This document shows positions 1-12,770 of a stretch of DNA of 64,000 bases, piece after piece. Source of the stretch: Omphiscola glabra (lineage: Eukaryota; Mollusca; Gastropoda; Lymnaeidae); contig OZ024808.1 in assembly GCA_964017045.1 (NCBI GenBank), positions 7,077,284 to 7,141,283 on the forward strand. The letters are read 5' to 3'. Positions within the stretch are counted from its first letter, which is position 1. Each line of letters opens with the position of its first letter. The translations under genes and the position numbers were made by a program. The notes under the pieces are model-generated. The model ran no database searches, was not told where the DNA came from, and saw nothing but the letters and a program-made list of their open reading frames with translations.

Positions 1-99
1 CGGGACCTGGGTCAAGACGGCGTCCTAACACAAAGTTCATGCGCACTCGCCCTGGGTTTGGTATCCCGTAGGGAAGTGAGCATGTAGATGGACTAGGAC

Positions 100-674
100 C
101 AATGACGTAGCTAGGGGGTGCGGAGTCCGCACCGGGTGACACCATCTCAGGGGGGGGGGTGACACTAAATTGAAAACTTGCATATTTACAGAGCACACAC
201 ACAATGCTGGGTCTAACCGAATTTCCAAAAAGAATAACCGACCCCACGTAAAATTTCCACACATGTAAACTATTCAAATGCGAGCTTTATTCAAAGTTCA
301 AGGTTGATGCGTCAGAGATGAGGTGACCGTATAAGTAGGTCAGAAAAAACACCGCTTGACCATGATTCAACGCCGATAGAAGTATTAGGTAACTGTTGTA
401 AGTTACAGGAAGCTATATGTATTTAAATTCTGAGAAACAAGGCTTTCCAATGATACCACATACGATGTGGTCAGGCGAGTCGTGTTACATGTTACAGTTC
501 TTAAATGCAATTACATCCTGACCTTCAATTAATTTATTTTGTTCTGTCATTGTCCTGTGGATTTATTTTTACAAGAAGAAATCCACATAGTGGAAGTCGG
601 GAGGAAAGAGGGGGGGGGGGGTTTGACACCATGAGTTACCGCACCGGGTGACACCGACTCTAGCTACGCCTCTG
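100..674. mobile_element. hAT-like non-autonomous DNA transposon
   Basis: The two ends are inverted copies around a GACGTAGCTAG-type core (left 104-115, right 660-672), followed on both sides by CCGGGTGACACC in inverted order. Flanking 8-mers match at about 5 of 8 positions, a decayed target duplication. It carries no coding capacity; a 10-nt G run sits inside. Confidence 0.5.
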
Positions 675-895
675 TCTAGAGCTATGGGGGAAACACAAAT
701 CATCTTGTCAGCTTTACAAGGACGCATCAAAAGTCGACCAACTATTGAGCAACCTTAGAACTTTTAGAAAGATAATAATAGAGTGTACATTACTTATAGG
801 CAGATTTTAAGTGTCATTTGGTTTTTATTAAGGATGGCAGGACAATTATTATGTAGAGCTTCATCGTGGATAAATGCGGGTCACCAGAATCACAA

Positions 896-1490
896 TTGGA
901 GCATACACCCAACATTAGAGCATACACCCGACATTAGAGCATACACCCAACATTGTACATTAACCCAACATTAGAGCATACACCCGACACTGTACATTAA
1001 CCCAACATTAGAGCATACACCCAACATTGTACATTAACCCAACATTAGAGCATACACCCAACATTGTACATTAACCCAACATTAGAGCATACACCCAACA
1101 TTGTACATTAACCCAACATTAGAGCATACACCCGACATTAGAGCATACACCCAACATTGTACATTAACCCAACATTAGAGCATACACCCGACACTGTACA
1201 TTAACCCAACATTAGAGCATACACCCAACATTGTACATTAACCCAACATTAGAGCATACACCCGACACTGTACATTAACCCAACATTAGAGCATACACCC
1301 GACACTGTACATTAACCCAACATTAGAGCATACACCCGACACTGTACATTAACCCAACATTAGAGCATACACCCAAAATTGTACATAAACCCAACATTAG
1401 AGCATACACCCAAAATTGTACATAAACCAAACATTAGAGCATACACCCAACATTGTACATTAACCCAACATTAGAGCATACACCCAAAAT
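896..1490. repeat. Minisatellite, 37-bp unit
   Basis: Many copies of a unit alternating AACATTAGAGCATACACCC with ACATTGTACATTAACCC, with several higher-order variants. Confidence 0.95.
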
Positions 1491-1552
1491 CGGAGCTCAG
1501 ACGCAAAATTAGAGCCAAATGGGGTGGGGTGGGGAAGGATGTTCCACATTGT

Positions 1553-1830
1553 CTACTGAATGGGGTGATGTACCACACACCACCTACTGAATGGGGTGAT
1601 GTACCACACACCACCTACTGAATGGGGTGATGTACCACACACCACCTACTGAATGGGGTGATGTACCACACACTACCTATTGAATGGGGTGATGTACCAC
1701 ACACTACCTACTGAATGGGGTGATGTACCACACACCACCTACTGAATGGGGTGATTTACCACACGCTACCTATTGAATGGGGTGATGTACCACACGCTAC
1801 CTACTGAATGGGGTGATGTTCAACACACTA
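1553..1830. repeat. Minisatellite, 31-bp unit
   Basis: About nine copies of a unit containing CTGAATGGGGTGATGTACC. Confidence 0.95.
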
Positions 1831-2211
1831 CATTAAACATAAAGTCCCCCAGTCAACGTGAGCAGTTCGCGTATCAGTAACAAACCAGGAAGCTATCTGC
1901 TGCCAACGGGCCTGGGTGTTGTGTGTGTGTGTGTGTGCGTGTGTGTGGTGAGTTCCGACGTGATTTTATCAGTTGTAGTGCCCAGGGCAAGTCTTAGCGT
2001 ACAAACGTTTTCATAGAACCGGAGCCAAGTTAAAATGTTTACAACACGTGTTTCAGTGGGGGTGAGAGAACCGGGTCAAAGGTCACGACTGTTTAAGAAC
2101 AAACACTGTACACACAAAAAATTAACAACACAACAACCCAAACAGAACTGCACCCTAGTGGAGAATAGAAACGCGCGAAGAGATGTTTTAATTAAACGGA
2201 AGTGAGATGAG

Positions 2212-2277
2212 GTTACGGGGGTGGGTGGGTGGGTTACGGGGGTGGGTGGGTGGGTTACGGGGGTGGGTGGGTGGGTT
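2212..2277 (+). repeat. 21-bp G-rich tandem repeat (G-quadruplex candidate)
   Basis: Three exact copies of a unit with TTACGGGGGTGGGTGGGT; each alone contains four G-tracts. Confidence 0.9.
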
Positions 2278-2574
2278 AAAGGGAACGAAAGGGTTAAGCC
2301 CTGGCATTAAAACTTGGTTACACGGAATGGCTTGGACTACCGGTCTGTTGACAGCTACACACACATTAACATAGAGCGTATAGCAGTGACCAGTCCATTC
2401 CCCCCCGTATGTCTCCGCTCACTCTTCACACAAGAACGTGCACACGGGTTACCTCTGCAGATTGACATCTTGGACCAGCTGGGGTGAGCACACGGTGATT
2501 TATCTAAGGTGCGTCGGCTGTCTGGAGTTCAACCTCAATAATGTAAGGGAATCTCAAGCCAATGCGTGGGCGTA

Positions 2575-2748
2575 TCCGGAAAATTGATCGAACGGGAAAT
2601 TTGGTCGAATCTTTTTTTTAGTTTACATGTTAAAATTTTGCGTCAAATTTCTTTTTGAACGCATTATTTTGTTTTACTAGTGCGTTCAAAAAAAAATTTG
2701 ACGAAAATTTTAACGTGTGAACTGAAAAAAAAAATATTTCCGACCAAA
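2575..2748. mobile_element. Truncated copy of the fold-back element at 5938-6207
   Basis: It shares the GATCGAAC...AAATTTGGTCGAATC left arm and the GTGCGTTCAAAA central palindrome with the longer copy, but lacks the outer arms. Confidence 0.6.
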
Positions 2749-2859
2749 TATCTAAAGCCAATGTCGTAGTTATATCAAACGCCGATGTGTAAGGGATATC
2801 CTAAAACCAATATGTGAGGGATGTCTTAAGTAATTAAGTGAGGGCTATGTTCAGCCATT

Positions 2860-3140
2860 ATCTAAGTAGTATCTAAAACCAATATGTGAGAAAACCAATA
2901 TAATGTGAGGGCTATCTAAAGTCAATATCTCAATCTACGTGATATCTAAAACCAATATGTGAGGGCTATCTAAAGTCAATATCTCAATCTAAGTGATATC
3001 TAAAACCAATATGTGAGGGCTATCTAAAGTCAATATCTCAATCTAAGTGATATCTAAAACCAATATGTGAGGGCTATCTAAAGTCAGTATCTCAATCTAA
3101 GTGATATCTAAAACCAATATGTGGGGGTTATCTAAAGTCA
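2860..3140. repeat. Minisatellite, 54-bp unit
   Basis: About five copies of a unit with ATCTAAAACCAATATGTGAG and CTAAAGTCAATATCTCAATC; a shorter related motif extends upstream to about 2765. Confidence 0.9.
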
Positions 3141-4094
3141 GTGCATAATTTTGACTTGAGGATAACACATGTTGAGTATTATTGTGGTTAAATACGACCA
3201 ATGATTTCTAACTTGAGAGTGAACGCTAAAATCGGCACAGCATTGAATTGTTAAAAGTCATGGGTTTGGGTGGGGGGGGGGGTATTTCAGACATTCTATG
3301 TGGATCTACCTACATCCAGCGTTTTCTTCTATACACCTGTACAGGACAGCCATTCTATGTGGATCTACATCCAGCGTTTCCTATCATCCAAAATGAACAA
3401 GACATACATTTTCTCAAGGACCCCTCGTGTTCTGTGTCCATTAGGACTGCTCCGTACTCAAAGGCGAGATAACGCTGTCGGCCAGGCAGACCTGACAAAA
3501 ACAGGGCACTTACAATTTAATTGGCTTTCCTTAACAGTTTAACAGATGCTTGGAAAATAAGAAGGGAGAAAAAAAGTGTGTTTTAAATATAAAAAAAAGC
3601 GAGAGGAGGGAAGACTGGCGTGGGAGGCTCAGGAAATGTTCTCACCTTCAAATCGCTCTCCATTTAAATTTAGGATTTTTTTTTAGCAAAGAAAGGAAGG
3701 TCACTCTACCTTAGATAAACCCCAGGAAGCAAGAAGAGTTATAATTTAAACAACAAATTAAGACAACAATTTGCAACTTATGAGACAAATCATCAATACA
3801 TAGAGATACAGATTGCAACACATAAATGTAATCTTGAATATGGAGAGATATAACTTGCAAAATATGAAAGTAATGAATACGGAGATAAAGATATCAAAAT
3901 CATTTTGTTTGTTTCGTTGGTTAAATTTTAACAATAGTTAATATCTCCGCGCCATGGGGTGGTATATACCCTGTGTCCTTATTTTTCGATGACATCGCCC
4001 TTGCGAACTGAAGACCATTCCATACAAAGGTAGCATGATAATAGTCCACACAGCACGGCTAATGTGTCAAAACAAAAAAATGGATCTTCTAGTT
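3141..4094. other. Intronic DNA, no gene seen
   Basis: AT-rich sequence with a 12-nt G run near 3271. The two overlapping short open frames at 3248-3542 derive from a duplicated TTCTATGTGGATCTAC segment and show no family resemblance. Confidence 0.5.
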
Positions 4095-4287
4095 CAGTGG
4101 TTCTCAACCTTCTTAATGCCGCGACCCTTTAATACTGTTCCTCATGTTGTGGCGACCCCCAACCAAACTTATTTTCGTTGTTACTTCATAACTGTAGAGC
4201 ATGTGTTTTCAGGTGGTGTTAGGCGACACCTGTGAAAGGGTTGTTCGACTCCCAAAGGGGTCGCGACCCACAGGTTGAGAACCGCTG
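4095..4287 (+). mobile_element. SPIN-like hAT MITE, copy 1
   Basis: Terminal inverted repeats CAG(T/C)GGTTCTCAACCT. The flanking duplication is TTCTAGTT against TTCTAGCT (7 of 8). The internal sequence (CCGCGACCCTTTAATAC, TTTTCGTTGTTACTTCATAA) resembles SPIN-group hAT elements. Non-coding. Confidence 0.85.
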
Positions 4288-4295
4288 TTCTAGCT

Positions 4296-5937
4296 AATCA
4301 AATCTCTTGTCAAAAAAGGAAACCGCTACAGAGCAGACCTTAAAGCAACCCCCATCCCCACCCCAAGCCCTTTCGTTACGCGAAAAGTAGGTTGATGAAA
4401 AGCACGTGATTGTCACATAGGCGGCCCCTATCCCCACTGAGATGTCAACCAGCTCTCTTTGACACTTCGGAGTTCCTTAATCTCAATGTCTCCGCCAGTT
4501 GTTCAACCAATCGATATTGCATAGAAAACTGTTGGGGGGAGGGGAAATTCCCAGTGAAGTGAGCAACTCGCAGATTCTAACGAGATGGCGTTAGTGCACA
4601 GATGGGAACGTAACCTGAGACCATGTTAATACTAAAAGAAGTGATATGATCAACTTATTTTCTGTGTATGCCCCCCTTCCCCACACACACTATGTGCTTA
4701 CGATCGTGAATATATCATGTTGATGTTCTTATAAGAGCAAGTTTCTCACATCTTTGGTAATAAGGGGGGAGAGTCTGCAATCAGGTTACACAATTGAAAT
4801 GAGCGAAACAAAATATGAGGAAAACCTGAAAAAAAGGAACACAACAAAGCCAAGAACGTGTCGGCAGAAAGTCTTCATCAGCGAACAAACAACAGTAAAA
4901 AAAAAAAAAAAAGAATTAAAAAAAACAACACTTAGCTGAAATGTAGTCATCTAGAGGACAGCAAGAAGATCCCCCCCCCCCCCAGGTTTTCCCATAATTA
5001 GTTTCGCTCATTTCCATCGAAAATCTTTGTCTCCAGCAGCCCCAAGATCATAACAGTGGGGACGCCAACAACGTTATCAATCAATGGTGAAAGGGATAAC
5101 TTTACCGATGAAATATTCTATGTGGATATTGTTGATAAATGTACCGAAGATGATATTTTATATGGATATGGTGACGTGTATGATGCAGCTAAATACTTGC
5201 TAAATCTCATGTTCTCTCTTTGGCCTGCAGGCGAGTGACCGCCCCCCCTCACCCCAACAAACAAAGTTCAGATGTCAAGACTTACAACAGAGACGATCAT
5301 CAGCAGTTCCCCAACTGCCCCCAAGCTGTTCATGAAAAACCCATTGACGGCACCGTTCTGATAACGAAGATGTAACTAGACGTTCACGTTGATGTTGCAA
5401 CAGATACATTTTTATGGGGGCCCGGGGGGACGGGGGGGGGGGGGGACGACGACGGACGTCATTTAATTAGGCCAAAAGAAAGGGGGGGGGGGCATTTGCA
5501 GGCTTTATTTCTTCTTCATATTTTTAAGGCCCACGATCAATGCATTGATCATTCTGGCTCCTATGTATGTAGAGGGGTTTCGCGATGTTTCTGTGCCTGG
5601 TGTTGAAGAGGATATTTCAACAAATTTAAATGACTATGTACTGTGGCGCCTCCAGTAATAAGCAACCCAACAAGCCCGTCAAGTTTTACATCTCGCCCCC
5701 CCCCCCCCCCCCAAACTTTCCCCATGAAAAACATGAAGTGACGTTCTAACAATACATTCCAATCCCGATACAGATTTTAAAACCAGTGTGCGCCAGAAGT
5801 GCACGAATTTTGAAGTGGGCGAGATAGAATCATGGTGAAGTGTCCAACTGATATTCACAGTTTAATAAATGTCAAATAAATAAAAATTCAACACTGATAA
5901 GTTTTTGGTTCAGCGATAAGCCCATATGTGCCCGTAT
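4296..5937. other. Intronic DNA, no gene seen
   Basis: It contains homopolymer C and G runs (about 4971, 5432, 5485, 5696), a poly(A) stretch near 4897, and a copy of a dispersed motif with TGTCGGC and GTCTTCATC (about 4856-4885) also present near 40438 and 53485. The open frame at 5056-5238 has no recognisable domain. Confidence 0.5.
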
Positions 5938-6207
5938 CCGGAAATTTGTTTGAAAGAAATTTCGTCCACGGAAAATTGATCGACGGAGCTTTGATCGAAC
6001 GGAAATTTGGTCGAATCTTTTTTTTCAGTTCACACGTTAAAATTTTGAGTCAAATTTCTTTTTTGAACGCATTATTTTGTTTTACTATATAGTGCGTTCA
6101 AAAAGAAATTTGACGAAAACTTTAACGCGTGAACTGAAAAAAAGATTCGACCAAATTTCCGTCGATCAATTTTCCATAGACGAAATTTCTTTCAAACAAA
6201 TTTCCGG
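5938..6207. mobile_element. Fold-back (long palindrome) MITE
   Basis: A 270-bp near-complete palindrome. The outer 29 bp are perfectly inverted (CCGGAAATTTGTTTGAAAG at the left end), and the inner arms pair around TTTTGTTTTACTATATAGTG. Non-coding. It would fold into a hairpin of more than 100 bp. Confidence 0.8.
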
Positions 6208-7139
6208 TTACAGCGTGTGCCATCAGCAACCTTCAGGAGCTCATTATACTGGATAGCAAAGCCTCGAAACTAAGGGGAATACAAGACTTGAAAAGTATAG
6301 CATTGGTAGACAGCAATACAGGGAGAACGGCATTCGACTTTTTAAAAAAAATCAATTTTGTAAATATATATCCGTAGCGGCGGTTCAATAAATGCAATGT
6401 GCAGACGCACGCGCTATCTCGAGGACGCCAGTCAAATTTACCACAGTCAGGTCTTGGTCTCAGAGGTTGGGGGGGGGGGGGGGAAATGCACGTGCCGAAG
6501 CCAGGAAAGACAACTAATGAACTGTAAACCAAAGAACGCTACACTGATTGACCACGAGTTAGCTTTTGTAGGTTTAGGTTGTGCCGTCGGTTTGCGCCCG
6601 GTCTGATTGCTGTTTGTGTCTGTGCGTTGAACGGCGGGTATACCAAGAGTAGGATTGTCTTGGCGAGTGAGAGCTGCAGCATTTGAGCATGAGACTCGCC
6701 AGCCAGGGCCACGAAATCCATGGGTCAATAATGGAATAGGCGTGCGGGGGAGGGCGCCCACAATTTACATGTTCTCGATTTTCTTAACTATGTATTATAA
6801 TAGAAGTCGGGGCGGGGGGCGCGGGCTGAGAGGGTGTTCAGATTACTGACATTGGTGGAAAGTTACGGATGAAAATAGACTTTCTCTGGGTGACATTTCA
6901 GCCAATCGGTGTTTTTTCTTTCTACTTTTCGGAGCAATAAATACAAAACAGGCTTAAATGAGTCATGTTATGCCTTCATGTATACATGGGATGAACCAAG
7001 TGATGGATTAAGTCAACTTGATACAGCCAGGGTTGTCTTTAGTTAAAGTGATACAACCAGGTGTTCATAGGCCGAACCATGGGTTGTCTTTAGTTAAAGT
7101 GATAGAACCAGGTGTTCATGGGCCGAACAATGCAAAAAT
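6208..7139. other. Intronic DNA, no gene seen
   Basis: Only short overlapping frames in several readings (for example 6233-6849), with no recognised domain. It contains a G run at about 6470, and a short duplicated segment at 7030-7130 (GGTTGTCTTTAGTTAAAGTG). Confidence 0.4.
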
Positions 7140-7144
7140 GCGAA

Positions 7145-7529
7145 TTTACCGATTTTAAAATCGAAGTGGCTATTGGTACACGGCTACCAGAATTGAGATG
7201 TTGGGATTAAAAAACGATTTAAAATATTTTTGTTGGGTTTGTAAGACAAAATTTGGTATCAAATGAAAGATAATTGAATGGACTATACGTTTGTAAACTT
7301 AATTCTTCATTTAAACTAAAATAAACTACCACAAATGACATCCGAATAGCATTAGTCAAAATGGACCCGGACACGCAGCGCTCCTTTCGGACCCGAGACA
7401 CATTAGACTCAATGCTATTCGGATTTCATGTGTGGTAGTTTATTTTAGTTTAAATATTTAAAATCGTTTTTTAATCCCATCCTCTCAATTCTGGTACCCG
7501 TGTACCAATAGGTGCAGCCTTTTAAAATA
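7145..7529. mobile_element. Palindromic fold-back element, second family
   Basis: Left-arm blocks (CTATTGGTACACGG, TTAAAAAACGATTTAAA, TAAACTACCACA, ATCCGAATAGCATT) recur inverted and in mirror order on the right to about 7525. The 60-bp loop at 7350-7410 is GC-rich. Confidence 0.7.
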
Positions 7530-7825
7530 TAGAAATTTTTATCGACAATAGCTTTACATATGTCACAAAAAGCTTGCCCACGCCTGCGTTAAACATTGAA
7601 ATCATGTTTGACAGCCAAACTCCGGATGAAGACATCAAACACTTGAGACCCCGATTCCGCCATGTGACATCACACGGTTGTAATGAAGAGAAAAATGACG
7701 CCACTAAACTAAAATCGTTCACTGAGATTTGCTGTGTCAAGTAGACTTGATGGAAGGAAGTTTCGTGACTCCAAACATGTGAATCTACATTGTGTTCAAA
7801 TCGTTGCCTAGAGTTTTAGAAGTAT

Positions 7826-8440
7826 CACCCAACCTAGGTGGGACGGTAGTTAACACTAGTATAACCTAGATTAGGTGGGACAGTAGTTAACACTGGTATA
7901 ACCTAGCTCAGGTGGGACAGTAGTTGACACTAGTATAACCTAGATTAGGTGGGACAGTAGTTAACACTGGTATAACCTAGCTCAGGTGGGACAGTAGTTG
8001 ACACTAGTATAACCTAGATTAGGTGGGACGGTATTTAACACTAGCATAACCTAGAGTAGGTGGGGCAGTAGTTAACACTGGTATAACATAGATTAGGTGG
8101 GACAGTAGTTAACACTAGTATAACCTAGATTAGGTGGGACAGTAGTTATCACTATTATAACCTAGATTAGGTGGGGCAGTAGTTAACACTATTATAACCT
8201 AGATTAGGTGGGACAGTAGTTAACACTAGTATAACCTAGATTAGATGGGACAGTAGTTAACACTAGTATAACCTAGATTAGGTGGGACAGTAGTTAACAC
8301 TAGTATAACCTAGATTAGGTGGGACAGTAGTTAACACTAGTATAACCTAGATTAGGTGGGACAGTAGTTAACACTAGTATAACCTAGCTCAGGTGGGGCA
8401 GTAGTTGACACTAGTGTAACCCAGCTTAGGTGGGACAGTT
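7826..8440. repeat. Minisatellite, 37-bp unit
   Basis: About 16 copies of a unit with AGGTGGGACAGTAGTTAACA and CTAGTATAACCTAGATT. Confidence 0.95.
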
Positions 8441-8759
8441 CCCATTATCTCGAGACATCGCTTAATTTATTGACTTAACGTACTCAGCCAACTTCTCCAA
8501 TATGGCACGCTGTGTGGCTAACCAATAGCAGGCTAGCAGCTGTCTGTTGTATAGTCTTTGATAACAAGTGTGTGTCAAATTGCCATACAAGTACATGGGT
8601 CAAAATTGTAATAGCATTTCTATAACATAAGGTCCAAAAAACCTTTAAATAAAAAAAAAAAAGTTTATTTACGGTATCTATGGCAATCCATAGCAGACAC
8701 TACAACTTACCTACATTTATTTGTTAGCCCTGTCAATTTTTACACTTTGTTTATTGGTG

Positions 8760-9290
8760 CTATACACGGGCAATTGGTTTATGTATCAGTATGGTGCTAA
8801 CACGAGCCATGGGGATTGTGTATCAGTATGGTGCTATACACGGGCCATGTGGATTATGTATCAGCATGGTGCTATACACGGGCCATGTGGATTATGTATC
8901 AGTATGGTGCTATACACGGTCCATGGGGGTTATGTATCAGTATGGTGCTATACACGGGCCATGTGGATTATGTATCAGTATGGTGCTATACACGGGCCAT
9001 GTGGATTTTGTATCAGTATGGTGCTATACACGGGCCATGTGGATTATGTATCAGTATGGTGCTATACACGGTCCATGGGGGATTATGTATCAGCATGGTG
9101 CTATACACGGGCCATGTGGATTATGTATCAGTATGGTGCTATACATGGGCCATGGGTTTATGTATCAGTATGGTGCTATACACGGTCCATGGGGGATTAT
9201 GTATCAGTATGGTGCTATACACGGCCCATGGGGGTTATGTATCAGTATGGTGCTATACACGGGCCATGGGGGATTCTGTATCAGTACGGT
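8760..9290. repeat. Minisatellite, 38-bp unit
   Basis: About 14 copies of a unit with TATCAGTATGGTGCTATACA and CGGGCCATG. The unit lacks stops in the plus frames, which creates three long but spurious open frames. Confidence 0.95.
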
Positions 9291-9300
9291 GCTTATAGTT

Positions 9301-10256
9301 CTTAAAGGTCGATCAGTTGATGTGTCAGTCCAATTAATGGGTTGAGGACAAGCCACGCGACACACAGGGGTCGATAAGAGAGAAGACAGCCATTCATGCG
9401 TGAGTCACACCAGAGTTTCTCCCAAGCGTGACTGTCGCCTCTCGTAGCGAGAGATTTGAACGCTTTGATCACGAGCCTGATCTGATATCTCAAAGTTTAA
9501 CTTTGACCACAACTGAAACCCACGCCACGGGTAAGCGAGTGGCGAGAGACACACGAGTGGCGTTAGTTAACAATTGTGGAGCGGGGTTCACCCTACTCCT
9601 GCCAACACCACGCGCACAGTGTGAATCACTGCCCCCCCCCCACACACACACGGTCACTCCGTGGACGGTACAGGCGGTGGCTGGAATGGAAGGGGGGGGG
9701 GTGTGAGTAAGGACATTCAAGACACGGGGCGGGGAGATGATGAAGACAGGTGCAGTCGAAACGAGCAGACCTCGTGAGAGAAAGGCAGCAAGCATTGTCC
9801 GAGCCGCAGACTAATGCTTGTTTTTCACCCCCCCCCCCAAAAAAAAATTCTTGAACTCAGCCATTCACGACGCGATGGTTTATCAAGATGGCCAGACTTA
9901 AGGTTCAACCCTCAACCATTTTGAACTCACCGAGCTGACCGTGACATCAGAGTGCATTAAAAATTATTCCCCCCCCCCCCCGGGGAGTCCGGTTTTCCAG
10001 GGAAGATTCAGTCAGGCTAATTAAATAAGATGATATTGGACGCTCACGTCGCATTTAAAGAACGCCCCGCGGGCACGTCTGACGGGAGGGCAGTTAATTT
10101 GTTGGCGGAGTTGGCTAACACGACCAAGAAATGAACAGCTCGTCTACAGACATCAGCTCTCTGGAGGGGCGGTAGGAGTAAGTCAGTACCTAATGTGTTG
10201 CGGTGGGGGGGGGGGGTTAAATTATATGACAACGTTACAAGTAAAGAGCATTAAAA
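9301..10256. other. Intronic DNA, no gene seen
   Basis: Mixed-composition DNA with C or G runs at about 9632, 9691, 9829 and 9969. The frames at 9428-9795 overlap antisense and look fortuitous. Confidence 0.4.
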
Positions 10257-10423
10257 CAGTGGTCCTCAATCTTCCTAATGCCGCGACCCTTTAAAACGTT
10301 TCACCGTGTTGTGGTGACACCCCCACCTCTAAAAAAAATTAATAATATTGTCGTTGCTACTTCATAGAGATGTGTTTTCCGATGGTCTTAGGCGACCCAT
10401 AGCCCATAGGTTGAGAACCGCTG
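10257..10423 (+). mobile_element. SPIN-like hAT MITE, copy 2
   Basis: Ends CAGTGGTCCTCAATCTTCC and GGTTGAGAACCGCTG. Flanking duplication CATTAAAA against CATTAGAA (7 of 8). Same internal blocks as copy 1, with more decay. Confidence 0.8.
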
Positions 10424-10964
10424 CATTAGAAGGAGGCGGTGCCGACACATGAGACAGTGAATGACAAATTGAAAATTCGTTTCATGATCAAATCGATATC
10501 TACTAAATCGATCTACACGGCGTCGCCCACGTTGTGTTTAAAGCCGAATTACTTTCAACATGTTACTTCGCCGGATTGTGTTCAAAGCGCAGCCGGTTAA
10601 AAAAAAACCAACAGAGCACCCCTTCGTGCTTCAAAAATTGCTTTAAACTTCGACCCTGTTATAAGTTGCATCCCAAGCTAGACAATGTCCCGAGAGAGCA
10701 CTTTAAGACACGAAGAGTGGCCAGAGGCACGTGCATGCATACACATTCCCCAGATTCCAGCACTAGAGCCTTTCCCCGGTAGGCTCCTTATAAAATACCA
10801 CGGTGTCGATGCGAGTCGATCTGGGGGGATGGTTTAAGGGAGTCGATGACGGCGGCGCAATCCTGGCAGGTTTTTCCACCGAATGTACTATATATCCCCG
10901 TGGTAGCAATCACAGACTGCATAGTCTCTAAGCCAGGCGGCGGCAAGGGGAGATACACATAGAA

Positions 10965-11335
10965 ACAAATTAAAAGATGATATTACAAATTGCTGTTGAC
11001 CAGAAACGAAACAAGGAAAAGATGATATTACAAATTGAGATCGACCAGAAACGAAATAATTAAAAGATGATATTACAAATTGCTACTGGCCAGAAACGAA
11101 AACACGTAAAAGTTGATATTACAAATTGAGATTGACCAGAAACGAAACAATTTAAAAGACGATATTACAAATTGAGATTGACCAGAAACGAAACAATTTA
11201 AAAGACGATATTACAAATTGAGATTGACCAGAAACGAAACAATTTAAAAGACGATATTACAAATTGAGATTGATCAGAAACGAAACAATTTAAAAGATGA
11301 TCTTACAAATTGAGATTGACCAGAAACGAAACGTT
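10965..11335. repeat. Minisatellite, 46-bp unit
   Basis: About eight copies of a unit with GATATTACAAATTGAGATTG and ACCAGAAACGAAACAATTT. Confidence 0.95.
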
Positions 11336-11381
11336 TACACCCATAGCCATTAGGTAGTCCATCACTTGATGTTATGTTTAA

Positions 11382-11660
11382 GTGCTGGGTGGCTGAGCGG
11401 TCTCAAACCAAATTATAAATAGCTGGTGGTCTGGAGCTCAATTCCCTACCAAAGAACTCCGGGTGGACAGGACTCGTTAGCCTTGGACGGCAACTCATCT
11501 AAGAGACGGGACTCGTTAGCCTTGGACGGCAACTCATCTAAGAGACGGGACTCGTTAGCCTTGGACGGCAACTCATCTAAGAGACGGAAAACTCTGAATT
11601 CAAACCAGGAGCCAGAATGATCAATAAATTAATCGTGGGTCCTAAAACGAAGAAGAAGTA
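11382..11660 (+). mobile_element. tRNA-derived SINE with internal 38-bp tandem repeat
   Basis: The head has an A-box-like TGGCTGAGCGG (11390-11400) and a B-box-like GGAGCTCAATTCC (11433-11445). The body has three exact 38-bp copies of a segment with GCCTTGGACGGCAACTCATC (about 11470-11585). The tail has GGAGCCAGAATGATCAATAA and ends in (GAA)n. The same tail occurs at 42390-42442. Confidence 0.65.
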
Positions 11661-12494
11661 GGTTGGCTGCAAGGCGTACGCACGCACACCCACCCCAAGT
11701 ATAGAAACACTGGCACAAGCCAACACTTAGTCGGTTGATTACAGCCACCCCCCCCCCCGCCCCATAATGCCTAAAGGTAAGATTGGCGTACGTAAGACCT
11801 GTATCAGCTGATATAAGCAGACTTGTTTCTAAAGAGGCTGCAGGAAGCAAATCCTCGACAAGTGTGACGGCCACCGATAACCCGCGCCACTTGGCGGGGG
11901 CACAACGACGCCCTCTGGCAGACAAGGCAGCTAGTGTTCCACCACCACCAACCACGATTGTACGCACTGATAATTTATTGTCATCGTTTCCAAAGATTAC
12001 CGCCGTGGGGGTGATCTACCCACCTCGGACTCCTTATAAAACGGTCAATGCATTCAGTGTTCAGAGGCGGAGTTAAAAAATGGGAAATGGTGGGAAGGGA
12101 GGGGGGGGGGGGGTTGGACACGTACCATGAACGGAAGTAAACAGGTTGCTACGTGACATAATTATACATCAAAGAATGTAATCTGGGCTCATTAGTTCAT
12201 TGATGACCCGGGGGGGGGGGGGGAATCCCGGATGTCCCCCTTAACGTGTCCGCCCCTCTATCTGTCAAAATGTTATGTTAAAATAAGTGATACACTTGAG
12301 TGAACATTGGTAAAAGATTATTATATAATGCCTTTGTCAATGGGTACAATGGAAGAAAAAACAGTCGCAAGTCCAATGTAAGAAATCATCACATCTGGTC
12401 ACATCAGCACAAACTGCTTCTCGGTAAAAGGAAATGAATGAAAGTATGACTGCAGCCTCACCCCAGCCACCCCCCTATTACACCATTCGCGGTA

Positions 12495-12770
12495 AAACAC
12501 AACAACAACAAAGCCGATTCTGTGTGTAGTGGCAGGGACGAACACATACAACAACAACAAAGCCGATTCTGTGTGTATTGGCAGGGACGAACACACTAAA
12601 CACAACAACAACAAAGCCGATTCTATGTGTATTGGCAGGGACGAACACACAAAACACAACAACAACAAAGCCGATTCTGTGTGTATTGGCATGGACGAAC
12701 ACACTAAACACAACAACAACAAAGCCGATTCTGTGTGTAGAGGCAGGGACTAACACAACAAAACCGATTC
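12495..12770. repeat. Minisatellite, 49-54-bp unit with embedded (CAA)n
   Basis: About five copies of a unit containing ACAACAACAAAGCCGATTCT and GGCAGGGACGAACAC. All frames over it are by-products. Confidence 0.95.

Noticed and set aside
8721..9345. Three overlapping plus-strand open frames of 160-194 codons
   Set aside because: They translate the 38-bp minisatellite in all three frames; the repeat simply lacks stops.
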